Below are positions 45,287-53,668 of a stretch of 64,000 nt of DNA, one piece after another (positions within the stretch are counted from its first letter, which is position 1; each line of letters begins with the position of its first letter). The position numbers and the translations under genes were made by a program. Source of the stretch: Lachnospiraceae bacterium (GTDB lineage: Bacteria; Bacillota; Clostridia; Lachnospirales; Lachnospiraceae). The stretch lies in the NCBI GenBank assembly GCA_024693135.1, contig JAILLN010000007.1:1-64000 (forward strand), in the 5' to 3' direction. Under the pieces are notes generated by a model. The model was not told where the DNA came from. It did no database searches and was given only the letters and a program-made list of their open reading frames with translations.

Positions 45287-46045
45287 ATGATTTACATTAC
45301 CGGAGATACTCATGCTGAGTTCGCACATAGGTTTAATACAGCTAATTTCCCAGAACAAAAGGAAATGGCTAAGGACGATTATGTGATTATCTGCGGTGAC
45401 TTCGGCGGAGTCTGGGATGCGGGCTGGGAAAGCAGGGGGGAGAAGCACTGGCTCGACTGGTTTGAAGGACGCTCATACACCCTTCTGTTTGTTGATGGCA
45501 ATCATGAGAATTTTGACAGGCTGAATGGATATCCAGTAAAGGAATGGCACGGCGGAAAAGTGCACGAGCTCAGGCCGCATGTGCTTCATCTTATGCGCGG
45601 GCAAGTATTTGAGATCGATGGGAAGAAGATATTCGCCTTCGGCGGAGCGAGCAGCCATGACATAACAGGAGGGATTCTGGAGAAAGATGATCCGGACTTT
45701 AGAAAAAAGAAGAAAACGCTCGACAGAACATATGAACCGTATCGGATAAATCATCTGACCTGGTGGGCGCAGGAGCTCGCAAATGAAGAAGAAATGCAGG
45801 AAGGCAGGGACAATCTGCGGGCACATGATTATACAGTAGATTATATTGTGACTCACTGCTGCTCCACAAGCACGCAGGCTTTATTGGACGGCTCCCTGTA
45901 CAAGCCGGACAGAGAGACAGATTATCTTGAGTTCATTAAGAGCCGTGCAAATTACAGGAAGTGGTTCTTCGGCCATTACCACGACAATAGGAATATATCT
46001 GATAAAGAGATTCTGATCTATGAGCAAATGGTCCGGATCTCATAA
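45287..46045 (+). CDS. Calcineurin-like metallophosphoesterase
   Basis: A 252-residue two-metal phosphoesterase. Motifs in order: GDTH (residues 6-9), GDFGG near 38, GNHE near 72, HCCS near 186 and GHYH near 225. All ligands are present. AGCGGAGG precedes the ATG. It may remove phosphates from RNA ends, as RNA-repair phosphoesterases do, but the substrate is not known. A broken relative follows at once. Confidence 0.88.
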   Translation: MIYITGDTHAEFAHRFNTANFPEQKEMAKDDYVIICGDFGGVWDAGWESRGEKHWLDWFEGRSYTLLFVDGNHENFDRLNGYPVKEWHGGKVHELRPHVLHLMRGQVFEIDGKKIFAFGGASSHDITGGILEKDDPDFRKKKKTLDRTYEPYRINHLTWWAQELANEEEMQEGRDNLRAHDYTVDYIVTHCCSTSTQALLDGSLYKPDRETDYLEFIKSRANYRKWFFGHYHDNRNISDKEILIYEQMVRIS

Positions 46046-46060
46046 AAGGAAGTGGTTTAG

Positions 46061-46258
46061 ATGATTTTTGGCAGTTGTCATATATACGGGCACATCCATG
46101 ACCGCAAGGATGAGGCCTATGGGTCATGGAGAAGGGGAGCCGTGCCCCTAACGCGGGCTGTATGTATGGCAGCCATACATCGGCTTCATTTAAATGAACT
46201 TGTGAGAAATAATGAGGAATTCAGGCGCTCTGGGGATACGGGCAGAGAAAGAGGAGGT
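46061..46258 (+). pseudogene. Fragment of a second calcineurin-like phosphoesterase (C-terminal part)
   Basis: The first frame reads CHIYGHIHDRKDEAYGSW, the GHxH motif of the family's end. A second frame continues as NAGCMYGSHTSASF and a third as LNELVRNNEEFRR, which is the usual tail of these enzymes. Two frameshifts break it. No start or N-terminal motifs remain. Confidence 0.6.
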
Positions 46259-46262
46259 TAAA

Positions 46263-47204
46263 ATGGCTGAGCCAATGCTTACAGAAGAAGCAGCAGTATA
46301 CTCTGAGAAATATGACATCCATGGTGTCGTTCGGGATTATGGGGTGGTAACGAAGCTGTTCTTTACATATGCGGGTAAAGAAATCGAGATGGGCATCGAC
46401 AGAAACGTGGAATTCTTCGGGGAAAGCTATGAGGATGTGGGAAGAAGCATTATCGATTCCTATGTTACGAACCTGGCATCACATGAAGAAGGGAGAAAGC
46501 TGCGGCTCCACTATTGGCATATAGGAGAGCACGAGGTTGATGGCAAGATGTTTCGCATAGGGCATGGTATCGTAACAGGCCATAAGAAGTTTTCGGATTC
46601 TATAGATATGCACACCTCTGCTGTGGAGGCTGTGCATATTGATAAAGAAGAAGGAGAGCTGGTGTTAACGACGAGAAACAGCGTGTACCACTGTCCGCTT
46701 GCATACTGCAGATTTAAGAAACAGGATGAATATCCCGATATCATTCCGGATTACGAGAGCATAAAAGAACGTTATAGGGACAAGATTGAATATCCATCAA
46801 TAGAACCGGGGAAAGTGCTCTTGGTGCTGGCAAATTTCTGTGATTACTATTTTCATTCTCTTTACTTCGTGCCAGAAAATTCTGGGGACGGAAAGAAGCT
46901 TGAATTCTCAGGCTGGCCGCACGTGGGTATGTTTCAGGATAGTTATCTGATCAATACGAAAGGCTACAGGATAGACCTCAGATATTTTCCGCATTACCAG
47001 AACATTGAGTTTTATTCGGAAGATACTAACGGTTGTCCGCTGTTTATAGAAAATATCGGTGATGTGGTGATCTATGCTAAAACAAGCGCAGGTACGATCA
47101 AGCTTGAACCGGGCGACAGGAAAGAAGTATCAAACGAAAACGCGGAGGATGAGACGCCAATACTTCCGAGCGGAGATCTGTACCCTGCGGGTATTATAGA
47201 ATAG
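46263..47204 (+). CDS. Unknown protein of the RNA-repair island
   Basis: 313 residues from the ATG at 46263 with AGAGGAGGT just upstream. An earlier in-frame start overlaps the pseudogene. There is no signal peptide or membrane helix. The protein is mixed alpha/beta and aromatic rich (CDYYFHSLYFVP), and I recognise no family. At the end, another frame carries on in a protein-like way (GGDYELSIYYSGCTFE), so its C terminus may be altered by a frameshift. Confidence 0.65.
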   Translation: MAEPMLTEEAAVYSEKYDIHGVVRDYGVVTKLFFTYAGKEIEMGIDRNVEFFGESYEDVGRSIIDSYVTNLASHEEGRKLRLHYWHIGEHEVDGKMFRIGHGIVTGHKKFSDSIDMHTSAVEAVHIDKEEGELVLTTRNSVYHCPLAYCRFKKQDEYPDIIPDYESIKERYRDKIEYPSIEPGKVLLVLANFCDYYFHSLYFVPENSGDGKKLEFSGWPHVGMFQDSYLINTKGYRIDLRYFPHYQNIEFYSEDTNGCPLFIENIGDVVIYAKTSAGTIKLEPGDRKEVSNENAEDETPILPSGDLYPAGIIE

Positions 47205-47483
47205 GCGGTGACTATGAGCTGAGCATTTATTATTCCGGATGTACATTTGAAACCGTGGATGTTCGAGAGGGCTTCAACCATGGTAGCCAAGGGCTCTTAT
47301 ATGATGCGGTCGTTATGCTTGGAGATTTGGTAGATGACTGGTACTGCAAGATTGTTAAAGCGGATAGAAGAACGGATTGGCGGCAAGGATGCTATACAGA
47401 TAGTGGCATTTGCTGCTCACGTGCGGCGTATAATGGCTGAGAATCCAGACTTGAAGATTATTTCGGTATTGTTGAAAGTGTGA
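47205..47483 (+). pseudogene. Frameshifted remnant between the unknown gene and the HAD gene
   Basis: One frame reads YELSIYYSGCTFETVDV to DDWYCKIVK. The next frame continues as LLKRIEERIGGKDAIQIVAF to a stop at 47481-47483. Both look like real protein and are joined by a single frameshift near 47350. No start codon with a ribosome site was found. The family is not recognised. Confidence 0.45.
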
Positions 47484-47485
47484 GC

Positions 47486-47932
47486 ATGTATATTTTTCTT
47501 GATGTAGATGGGGTGCTAAATACAGAAGCAGATTGGGCGAGGAAGGTTTATTCTCTAGATTCTAAATGCATGGAATCGTTTTGTAAGCTGCTAAACAGTT
47601 TGAATGAACCCAAGGTGGTCCTGTCCTCCACGTGGAGGAATGGAATTGCCAGGGATGGCACTACAGCAGTTCATATTGATGATCTGATGAAAGCACTTGA
47701 GCCTGCGGGTATCAAGTCTCTTGATAAAACTGGGGTTGCGCCTGACGGAAGCAGGACGAAAGAGATAGAACACTATCTGAGACGGCATTCGGAGGATAGC
47801 TATATTATCCTCGATGATGATCCCGGATTGTTTGAACAGAGGGAGAACACGCCACATTTATATTTGACATCATCTAAGACGGGATTGACGGAGACAGATG
47901 TGAAAAGGATTTTGAAACTGCTAACAAAGTGA
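47486..47932 (+). CDS. HAD-fold phosphatase of the RNA-repair (HAD_SAK-like) type
   Basis: 148 residues. Motif I is FLDVDGVLN (nucleophile Asp), motif II is VVLSSTWRNG (Ser/Thr), and motif III/IV is YIILDDDPGLF. The short length without a cap and the SSTWR motif resemble the HAD domain found in 'Swiss army knife' RNA-repair proteins. It could process phosphates on RNA ends for RtcB or another ligase. GTG at 47480 is an alternative start. Confidence 0.7.
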   Translation: MYIFLDVDGVLNTEADWARKVYSLDSKCMESFCKLLNSLNEPKVVLSSTWRNGIARDGTTAVHIDDLMKALEPAGIKSLDKTGVAPDGSRTKEIEHYLRRHSEDSYIILDDDPGLFEQRENTPHLYLTSSKTGLTETDVKRILKLLTK

Positions 47933-48056
47933 TTGCAGAGGAGATAGCATATGCCATTACATTTAGAATCGTTTATTTCTGAAGATAAATCTCAAAATGC
48001 TCTTTCAGCAATGCTTGAGGGTGTTCGTACAGCTGACCCTCTTTATATATCGGGAA

Positions 48057-48173
48057 TTTTAGTTTCAGTGTTGACTAGAGGACGTTGACCTATAGCAGGT
48101 CAGCGTCCTGTTTTAGTTTCAGTGTTGATTTATTTAAGTTTCTGTGTTGGTACATTTAAGTTTTAGTGTTGAT
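48057..48173. repeat. Four copies of an 19-bp TTTAAGTTTCAGTGTTGA-like motif
   Basis: Copies begin at 48057, 48111, 48133 and 48155. The last three have an exact 22-bp period, two helical turns. Consensus is TTTWAGTTTCAGTGTTGAT with 1-3 changes each. Similar multiple end repeats are typical of IS21-type transposon ends, where they bind transposase. Here no istA/istB is present, so it may be a lone end. Confidence 0.65.
48079..48114. terminator. Hairpin terminator between repeat copies 1 and 2
   Basis: AGGACGTTGACCT pairs with AGGTCAGCGTCCT over a 5-base loop (one G-T pair), followed by GTTTT. It may end the HAD-gene transcript. Confidence 0.6.
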
Positions 48174-48595
48174 ATGGTACAATCCCATCTTTGACAGTTA
48201 AAATGCGAGGAAAGCCAGTAAATAACGGCTATCCTCGCATCTTAAAAACGATAAAAATGTAGCTGTATCTAACTATTTCTCAAATATTATCTTAGCTGTT
48301 TCCCTGCCCTTTCGGAAGCCTGAGGTGGATACCTCAGCCCTTTAATTGAGAGAACGCGGAGCGCTCTTATCCTTGTTTATGTTCTTAAATATCCCGGTTC
48401 ATTAGTCAAGGCCGAATCAAGGGATTTAGCGACCATTGGACGCCGATTCCATTCAGAGATTTCGGGCTTGTCCAAATTATCCTTTTGGGGAAGGCACGAC
48501 GGATCTATTTCTTTCTTGATTCCCGTATAACCTTTTTCATGTTCATATCTGATATGATCTCGTAGTCTGTTCGGAACCCGCATACTGCTTGAAGG
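48174..48595. other. Intergenic stretch with mobile-element debris
   Basis: Apart from the hairpin at 48203, a minus-strand frame (48377-48583) reads NRLRDHIRYEHEKGYTGIKKE without a start context. It may belong to a decayed mobile gene. Nothing else is supported. Confidence 0.4.
48203..48240. terminator. Long hairpin downstream of the repeats
   Basis: ATGCGAGGAAAGCC pairs with GGCTATCCTCGCAT (one A-A mismatch) around a 10-base loop. It is AT-flanked on both sides, with A's on the left and CTTAAAA on the right. It could be a terminator on the minus strand or part of a mobile element end. Confidence 0.45.
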
Positions 48596-49180
48596 TCATG
48601 GTTTGAGCGTCGGCTGCTCATTTTTATTTCCTGGATATATATCGAACGCGAGAGGAATGCCGTCATGATCCATGAACAGCCCCATGCCGACTATCGGCAA
48701 CGGCTGGTGCTGCTTGCTTTTGCCATAGCGCCTGAGATCATCTGCTTCTTCGTGTTCGAAATAATAGTTGGTGCAGTCATAGTAGAGTATGTCTTTCCGG
48801 CGTTCAATGACCTTCTGGCTGTTTTTATAGAGTTCCGACTGTATGTAGTCATTCTCCTCTGCCAGAACTGACAGGGCGCGATATATATCGTGCAGTTCAA
48901 AGGAAGGTCCTTCGAGGAATACGGTTGCCTGTTTGTTGGTGGCGAGTTTTGGGGACGGGTAGAGGATCCTTGAATAAACAAGCTTTGACAGTATGTCATT
49001 CAGATCGTATTCAAACTTATGCTTAGAAGCTATGGTCTGACATATCTTGTTAAGGCCGAGATTGTAGTAGATATTTTGCAGGAAAAGGTATCCGCAGTTG
49101 TAAGATTTCTGCTCGCCCTTTTTGATCAGTTTTGCAGGTAGACCGCTTAAGGCATTACCACCAAACTTATCCCCCATCAT
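48596..49180 (-). pseudogene. Truncated IS1634-type (IS4 superfamily) transposase
   Basis: 194 residues of an estimated 550. The end of the fragment carries the first catalytic region, LYYDCTNYYFE (Asp), then RRYGKSK, and IVGMGLFMDHDGIPLAFDIYPG, typical of the family. The sequence then stops after TLKP, so the later catalytic Asp and Glu are gone. The start lacks the first ~80 residues of the usual protein. It is a dead element marking the island edge. Confidence 0.8.
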
Positions 49181-49250
49181 TACGTCTACAGACTATGCGT
49201 AGAAATGAGAGGCTGCCCGCTTAGGGCATTGCCACGGTTACAACCGGGGT

Positions 49251-49290
49251 GACGGTCCCCTGATCGACATATCAATCGGAGAACCGTCCC
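49251..49290. repeat. Inverted repeat with GACGGT/ACCGTC arms
   Basis: GACGGTCCCC at 49251 faces GAACCGTCCC at 49281, with an inner TGAT/ATCA pair. The GAACCGTCCC part is shared with the hairpin at 26862-26910, pointing to a dispersed repeat family. Confidence 0.45.
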
Positions 49291-49393
49291 TCTGACCGGT
49301 ACTTGAATTATTTATCAGCCAGGAGTATAATCCATATCAATTCAAGGGCAGATCGCCCAAAGCATGACAAAACCTATCGTCCGTCCAGGGACA

Positions 49394-49437
49394 GTGCTCA
49401 TGCTATTTTTCCAAAACAACATAAATAGCAGGAGCAC
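49394..49437. repeat. 15-bp inverted repeat before the Rpn nuclease gene
   Basis: Arms GTGCTCATGCTATTT (49394-49408) and AAATAGCAGGAGCAC (49423-49437) with one mismatch and a 14-base loop. It has no T-run. It lies in the leader about 55 bases before the start codon. The rest of 49181-49490 holds no gene. Confidence 0.6.
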
Positions 49438-49490
49438 CGGGGCAGAGCCTTCCGTCCTCCTGCGAAAATCATTTCGAAGGAGGCAGGAAT

Positions 49491-50342
49491 TTGAAGATCA
49501 ACTGGTTTCAAAGGGTTTGGTACAGGATAAACCCCAAGCACAAGGACAGGCTTTTCTGCAAGATTTTCGGACGGGAGAAGTATAAGAAGTATTCGCTGGA
49601 TCTGTACAATGCGGTAAACCACAGTAATTATAAGGATCCCTCAGAGCTTGAGCTGATCACCCTGGAGGATGCCGTGTACATCAAGATGAAGAATGATGCG
49701 GCATACCTGATCAGCGGGAACATTGCGGTTTATGAGCATCAGAGCAGCATCAATGATAACATGCCCATAAGGGGGTTCATGTATTTCGGCGAACTTTACA
49801 GCAGGCTTCTCAGGCAGGACAGAAAAAATCTGTACAACCGAAAGCTTGTGAAGATCCCGACGCCGCAATACATCGTATTTTACAACGGCACCGATGATTA
49901 TCCTGAGAAGTGCAAATTAAGGCTTTCGGATGCATTTATTCATCCCAGGGACGATAATGAGTTTGAATTCACGGCTACGGTCTATAACATCAACCTTGGG
50001 ATGAACCGAGAACTGCTGGATTCCTGCACGCCCCTAAAGGGATACAGCGTTTTTGTTGACAAGGTCAGAAAAAACAGCCTGTCCATGCCCCTGGAGGAAG
50101 GGGTGGACAGGGCAGTACAAGAATGTATCAAGGATGGCATCCTGAGGGATGTGCTGTCGGAAGAGAGGTCAGCTGTCATGTTGGAAATGCTTACTGAATT
50201 TGATGAAAAGCTTTATGAGGAAGGCCTCCGGGAAGAGGGCCGTGAAGAGATGCGCATAGAAAAGGATAAGGAAATCGCCGCAAAGGATGCGGAGCTGAAG
50301 AGAGTGCTGGATTGGGCAAGGGCGCATGGGTATAAAGAATAG
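49491..50342 (+). CDS. Rpn-family recombination-promoting nuclease/putative transposase
   Basis: A 283-residue PD-(D/E)XK-fold protein of the RpnA-type. The start is TTG with a strong GAAGGAGG site. The fold's motifs appear as DLYNAVNHSNY near 38-48 and VYEHQSS near 80 (Glu-x-Gln form of the catalytic Glu-x-Lys). The C-terminal ~50 residues are a charged coiled coil (EGREEMRIEKDKEIAAKDAEL) usual in this family. These proteins cleave DNA and raise recombination. Genes of the family are often found next to mobile debris, as here. Confidence 0.85.
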   Translation: MKINWFQRVWYRINPKHKDRLFCKIFGREKYKKYSLDLYNAVNHSNYKDPSELELITLEDAVYIKMKNDAAYLISGNIAVYEHQSSINDNMPIRGFMYFGELYSRLLRQDRKNLYNRKLVKIPTPQYIVFYNGTDDYPEKCKLRLSDAFIHPRDDNEFEFTATVYNINLGMNRELLDSCTPLKGYSVFVDKVRKNSLSMPLEEGVDRAVQECIKDGILRDVLSEERSAVMLEMLTEFDEKLYEEGLREEGREEMRIEKDKEIAAKDAELKRVLDWARAHGYKE

Positions 50343-50468
50343 CTTCCAAACAAGACCATTAAAAGGAGCTTCTTATATTGCCGTTGCGATTTTTTTGCCC
50401 TGCATCATAGTGTCCGCATCATCAGACTGCCGGTCTTTATTTGTTTTCTGGGGAGAGGGGGAGCAGCT

Positions 50469-50855
50469 ATGCTGAAGCCAAACCATATCACGATAAACGT
50501 AAGAGACATAGAAAAGAGCATTGACTTTTACGGACGGATCCTGGGTTTGAAACGATTGGAATCCGTAGACATGGGAGATCATATGCTTCATTATTATGAG
50601 CTCTCAGACGGACTGCGGCTGGAATTGATCGAATATGAGGATGATTTTGGCGAGCTTAAGCCGAATGTAAAGACCCGGGGCATATACAGGCACATGGCTC
50701 TCCAATGTGAGGATGTGGATTCGCTATACAGGCATCTTACCGAAAACGGCGCAAAATGCCTCACAGAACCTTCCGATGTGCCACAGCTCCATTTCCGGAA
50801 TATCCTTGTGGAGGATCCGAACGGAGTGGAGCTTGAATTCATCCAGATGGACTGA
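50469..50855 (+). CDS. VOC-family (glyoxalase/dioxygenase fold) protein
   Basis: 128 residues covering two beta-alpha-beta-beta-beta modules. HITINVRDIEKSIDFYGRILGL starts module one (His7 possible metal ligand), HMALQCEDVDSLYRHL starts module two, and VEDPNGVELEFIQ supplies the closing Glu. All canonical metal ligands seem present. GAGGGGGAG precedes the ATG. Substrate unknown. Confidence 0.85.
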   Translation: MLKPNHITINVRDIEKSIDFYGRILGLKRLESVDMGDHMLHYYELSDGLRLELIEYEDDFGELKPNVKTRGIYRHMALQCEDVDSLYRHLTENGAKCLTEPSDVPQLHFRNILVEDPNGVELEFIQMD

Positions 50856-50922
50856 CCCTTATCCATACCCATAGTGAAGATGTGGAGATTATGCCGGATC
50901 CGGACAAGAGGACGGGGAGGTT

Positions 50923-51513
50923 TTACACGTTTATCCCGATACTCTTAAGCAGCTTCACGCCGATATCATACATCATCCGGAAGGCTTCTTCCTTGGGCAG
51001 CCTGTAGCTGTCATACATCATCATGAGCGCAAGGCCATGGGTATATATGACGGTATCCCGGACAGCTTTTCCGATTTCTTCCGCCGGAACGTCATATTGT
51101 GATGTGAGCATGTTGAACGCTTCCTCGTCAAACTGGAGGTCAAATATGCTTTTATCGTGGTATATACGCTCGCCTATCGTTTCCATGGTATCATCGACAT
51201 TGGTGAACCGGAATACATGTGGATGATCGCATGCACAGGACAGATAGTGCTTTCCCGAGATGAAGAAAGCCTCGACTGCCTCCTTGCCCTGCATCAGGTC
51301 ATCCAGCGGGCCATACAGCTTCATGGAGGCATAATGAAATAATTCCTTTTTCAGCTCAGTCATGCTTCCGAACTGCCAGGAGACCGGCTGGGTAGAGCAT
51401 CCGAGCCTGGATGCGATGGACTTGATCGCTACAGCACCGATCCCGGATTCATCAAGCAGCCCATATGCTGCTTCCAATATCATTTCCCTGGTTATTCTTG
51501 TCTTTCTTCCCAT
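50923..51513 (-). CDS. TetR-family regulator
   Basis: 196 residues. The helix-turn-helix is at about 10-52 (REMILEAAYGLLDESG, then VAIKSIASRLGCSTQPVSWQFGSM). The C-terminal ligand domain has a Cys-Ala-Cys (LSCACDH) and a TetR_C_33-like end. It is last in a minus-strand operon with two flavodoxin-like genes, 11 bases after the second. It most likely represses that operon at the 34-bp palindrome (52706-52739). Confidence 0.88.
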   Translation of the reverse strand: MGRKTRITREMILEAAYGLLDESGIGAVAIKSIASRLGCSTQPVSWQFGSMTELKKELFHYASMKLYGPLDDLMQGKEAVEAFFISGKHYLSCACDHPHVFRFTNVDDTMETIGERIYHDKSIFDLQFDEEAFNMLTSQYDVPAEEIGKAVRDTVIYTHGLALMMMYDSYRLPKEEAFRMMYDIGVKLLKSIGINV

Positions 51514-51524
51514 GACCTGCTTCC

Positions 51525-52175
51525 TTATTGGTATGGCCTGTGATCAAGAGGCTTGGTGCAGCCCCAGCCGCGGGATATCCTGGTAAACATCACTCTTCCG
51601 ATCGTCCGGAAAACGATCCGGAGCATGAGCCGCATATGGGCCGGAAAGATTTCATATCCGGTAAAAGCCCGGCACTTATCCGATTCAAATCCGGCCTTAG
51701 CGGCATATTCACGTCCCATCTCCGTATACGGTCCGGTAACCTTGTCCCGCATATTTCCCTCAAAGAATCTTATACTGAAATTATCCCCTTTTACAAGAGT
51801 CCCGGCATATTCGCAGCCAAGGTTTTTTGTCAGGATCTTCAGATAGGCTTCCCCGCAGCGAAGCTGTATTCCTTCCGCAAATCCGCTCTGCAGGATATAA
51901 GCGATCTTCGTCCCGTCGTTTTTGGGTGAGAGTGTTTCAAGAAATTCCATGAGCAGCCCGGGAATGCATTCCACATAGAGCGGGAGTGCGATCAGGATAT
52001 TGTCGTTCGCATAATAAGCCCTGCGTATATCCTCCCACTGTTTTTTGTCCGATATTTCAAACTGTTCGTAGGTGGTTCCGTTCTCTGAAAGCCCCTCGGT
52101 AAATTTTGTAAGGATCTTGTCTGTATTACTGAACTGCTTCACCCGCGGGCTTCCATTAATGATCAGCACATGCAT
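51525..52175 (-). CDS. NADPH-dependent FMN reductase-like flavodoxin
   Basis: 216 residues. The phosphate-binding loop of the flavodoxin fold is NGSPRVKQFSNTD at residues 7-19. ALPLYVECIPGLLMEFLE near 85 follows the second FMN loop. The C-terminal region has a membrane-surface type helix (AHMRLMLRIVFRTIGRV). It overlaps the preceding gene by 13 bases. Probably a quinone or nitro-compound reductase. The electron partner is unknown. Confidence 0.8.
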   Translation of the reverse strand: MHVLIINGSPRVKQFSNTDKILTKFTEGLSENGTTYEQFEISDKKQWEDIRRAYYANDNILIALPLYVECIPGLLMEFLETLSPKNDGTKIAYILQSGFAEGIQLRCGEAYLKILTKNLGCEYAGTLVKGDNFSIRFFEGNMRDKVTGPYTEMGREYAAKAGFESDKCRAFTGYEIFPAHMRLMLRIVFRTIGRVMFTRISRGWGCTKPLDHRPYQ

Positions 52176-52669
52176 GATACCGCCTCCTTAAGCTTATCTG
52201 TCCCATATACACCCAGTGACCTGCTTTCAAAATTCAGCGCAGCCCTTTCGCTCCATCTTTGCAGATATTCCTTGTCGGGCTCTCCGCGATAGATGATCCC
52301 GATATCCGTTCTCTTGTCATACCGCGGAACATGACGCATCTGATCCCCGCCAAATTTCAGGTACATTGTCGCGATGGGAAGGATCCGGTCAAAGATGTTC
52401 TTTCCCTTATGATCAAGGAATCCGAGGGCGGTGTCGGAGACCACCCATAGCTGATCCGCATGGATGATCTTCTTCAGGATGATCTCATAATCATCCTTGA
52501 CCGAACATACCCCGGGTGTCTTCAGCCAGCAATAGTTGCATCCGATACAGTGGCTGATGTGCAGTCCGGATGCTTCGATGACCTCCGGTTCAAAGCCGAT
52601 GAGAGCCGCCCGTTCCCTGATCTCTTTCGTGACGGTTGTATCCGAAGTGGTATTTACTATAAGTATCAC
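52163..52669 (-). CDS. Flavodoxin-family oxidoreductase with cysteine motif
   Basis: 168 residues from a GTG at 52669, chosen because AAGGAG is 8 bases upstream. A longer frame from 52732 would include the operator. The start VILIVNTTSDTT is the FMN loop. HCIGCNYCWLKTPGVC near 38-53 is the iron-sulfur or disulfide motif of the iron-sulfur flavoprotein group. It leads the operon. Confidence 0.78.
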   Translation of the reverse strand: MILIVNTTSDTTVTKEIRERAALIGFEPEVIEASGLHISHCIGCNYCWLKTPGVCSVKDDYEIILKKIIHADQLWVVSDTALGFLDHKGKNIFDRILPIATMYLKFGGDQMRHVPRYDKRTDIGIIYRGEPDKEYLQRWSERAALNFESRSLGVYGTDKLKEAVSCMC

Positions 52670-52705
52670 GCTTTTTCTCCTTTGAAAAAATGATCGAATA
52701 TACAA

Positions 52706-52739
52706 AATATAAATATGTTTATATAAACACATTTATATT
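52706..52739. promoter_or_regulatory. 34-bp palindrome, probable TetR operator
   Basis: A near-perfect palindrome centred on the perfect 14-mer TGTTTATATAAACA, with arms AATATAAATA on both sides and one mismatched pair overall. It overlaps the -10 region of the minus-strand operon and lies 37 bases before its first start codon. Confidence 0.75.
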
Positions 52740-52763
52740 ATATCGGATTCCTCTCTCTGTCAA
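52735..52763 (-). promoter_or_regulatory. Promoter of the flavodoxin/TetR operon
   Basis: On the minus strand: TTGACA (52763-52758), then TAATAT with a 17-base spacer (52740-52735) or TATAAT with a 15-base spacer (52742-52737). The -10 lies inside or next to the palindrome. Confidence 0.65.
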
Positions 52764-52867
52764 GCAAAAAAAGTGTCCGCTGAAAAGGCTTCAATAAGAT
52801 CAAGGGAGGATATATGGACCTTCAAGAAATGGATCCTGGGAGTGAGTCAGTAACCCATAATTAAAAG

Positions 52868-52897
52868 TTGAGATATCCTTATAGCATGTATTACAAT
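52868..52897 (+). promoter_or_regulatory. Promoter of the zinc-ribbon membrane gene
   Basis: TTGAGA (52868-52873), 18-base spacer, TACAAT (52892-52897). This leaves a leader of about 200 bases before the start at 53104, in which I see no gene. The upstream region from 52764 also holds none. Confidence 0.5.
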
Positions 52898-53103
52898 CAA
52901 CTCAAAAGAGTTTTTCAATAGATGATATTGCCGCCGGCTCCACGAAGATGACAGAGATACTCGCGAATGTACGCGGCTGCCGTTTGAAAATCTGTTCTGC
53001 GGTATATGCAATTAAACTGCCGGGATATTATCGGATTTTGTCTGTGCATATCCGATCTGATCCGATCGGGGAGTGCATCAAATACAAAGATGAGGAGAAA
53101 CGT

Positions 53104-53601
53104 ATGCTGAGATATTGTAAGCAATGTGGTAAGGATTTTGAATTTACACCCCTTGCGGTTTCCGGAAGCGAACCTCTGATCTGTCCGGAATGTGGAAACA
53201 TCATAGAAAAGAACAGTCGAAATCCTGCAAACAAAATAGATTCCGAAAAGACGGAGGAAAATATCGGCAGGGCGATCGGCGGGATATATCATTTCTTATA
53301 TATATTCTATATGGTGCTGGGGATCATCGGGGTGATCAGTTATGCGTTCGGTGCCTATTTCCTGCTGTATCTCGTTACGGCAGTTTCCCTGGCCGCATTT
53401 ATCCTCCAGCTTTTGACGGGAACCTCCACTTTTTTCCTGGGTATCTTATTCATCCCTGCAGGAGCCGTGGCCGGGTTTATTCTGATGAAAGGCTTACCAG
53501 GGGCATGTCTTGGCGTACATGCGGTATTCCTGATCCGGCACTTGATAAGAGATGTCTTTTACCGTCTTCTGGCCAAGCTCGTACAAAAGTCGTCGGAATA
53601 A
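53104..53601 (+). CDS. Zinc-ribbon membrane protein
   Basis: 165 residues from the ATG at 53104 (GAGGAG upstream). Residues 5-31 hold a zinc ribbon, CKQC then CPEC. Three hydrophobic segments follow at about 60-82, 86-105 and 108-130, ending in a basic tail. Zinc-ribbon plus membrane proteins are common and poorly known in this group. Its stop codon lies inside the first unit of a tandem repeat. Confidence 0.75.
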   Translation: MLRYCKQCGKDFEFTPLAVSGSEPLICPECGNIIEKNSRNPANKIDSEKTEENIGRAIGGIYHFLYIFYMVLGIIGVISYAFGAYFLLYLVTAVSLAAFILQLLTGTSTFFLGILFIPAGAVAGFILMKGLPGACLGVHAVFLIRHLIRDVFYRLLAKLVQKSSE

Positions 53602-53668
53602 AGAGCTTGCGTGCCCGTATGAGCAAGCCATCGGAATAAAGAGCTTGTGTGCCCGTATGAGCAAGCCA
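53593..53668 (+). repeat. 38-bp tandem repeat, two copies
   Basis: Units 53593-53630 and 53631-53668 differ at one base. Each contains a GCTTG...CAAGC hairpin. The first overlaps the stop codon of the zinc-ribbon gene. A perfect hairpin, GTGGCAA/TTGCCAC, follows at 53671-53693, and GGGGGAT/ATCCCCC at 53725-53750, so the glgC leader has several stems. Confidence 0.75.

Noticed and set aside
48057..48173. CRISPR array
   Set aside because: The 22-bp period leaves only about 3 bases between motif copies, with no spacers of normal length and no array context.
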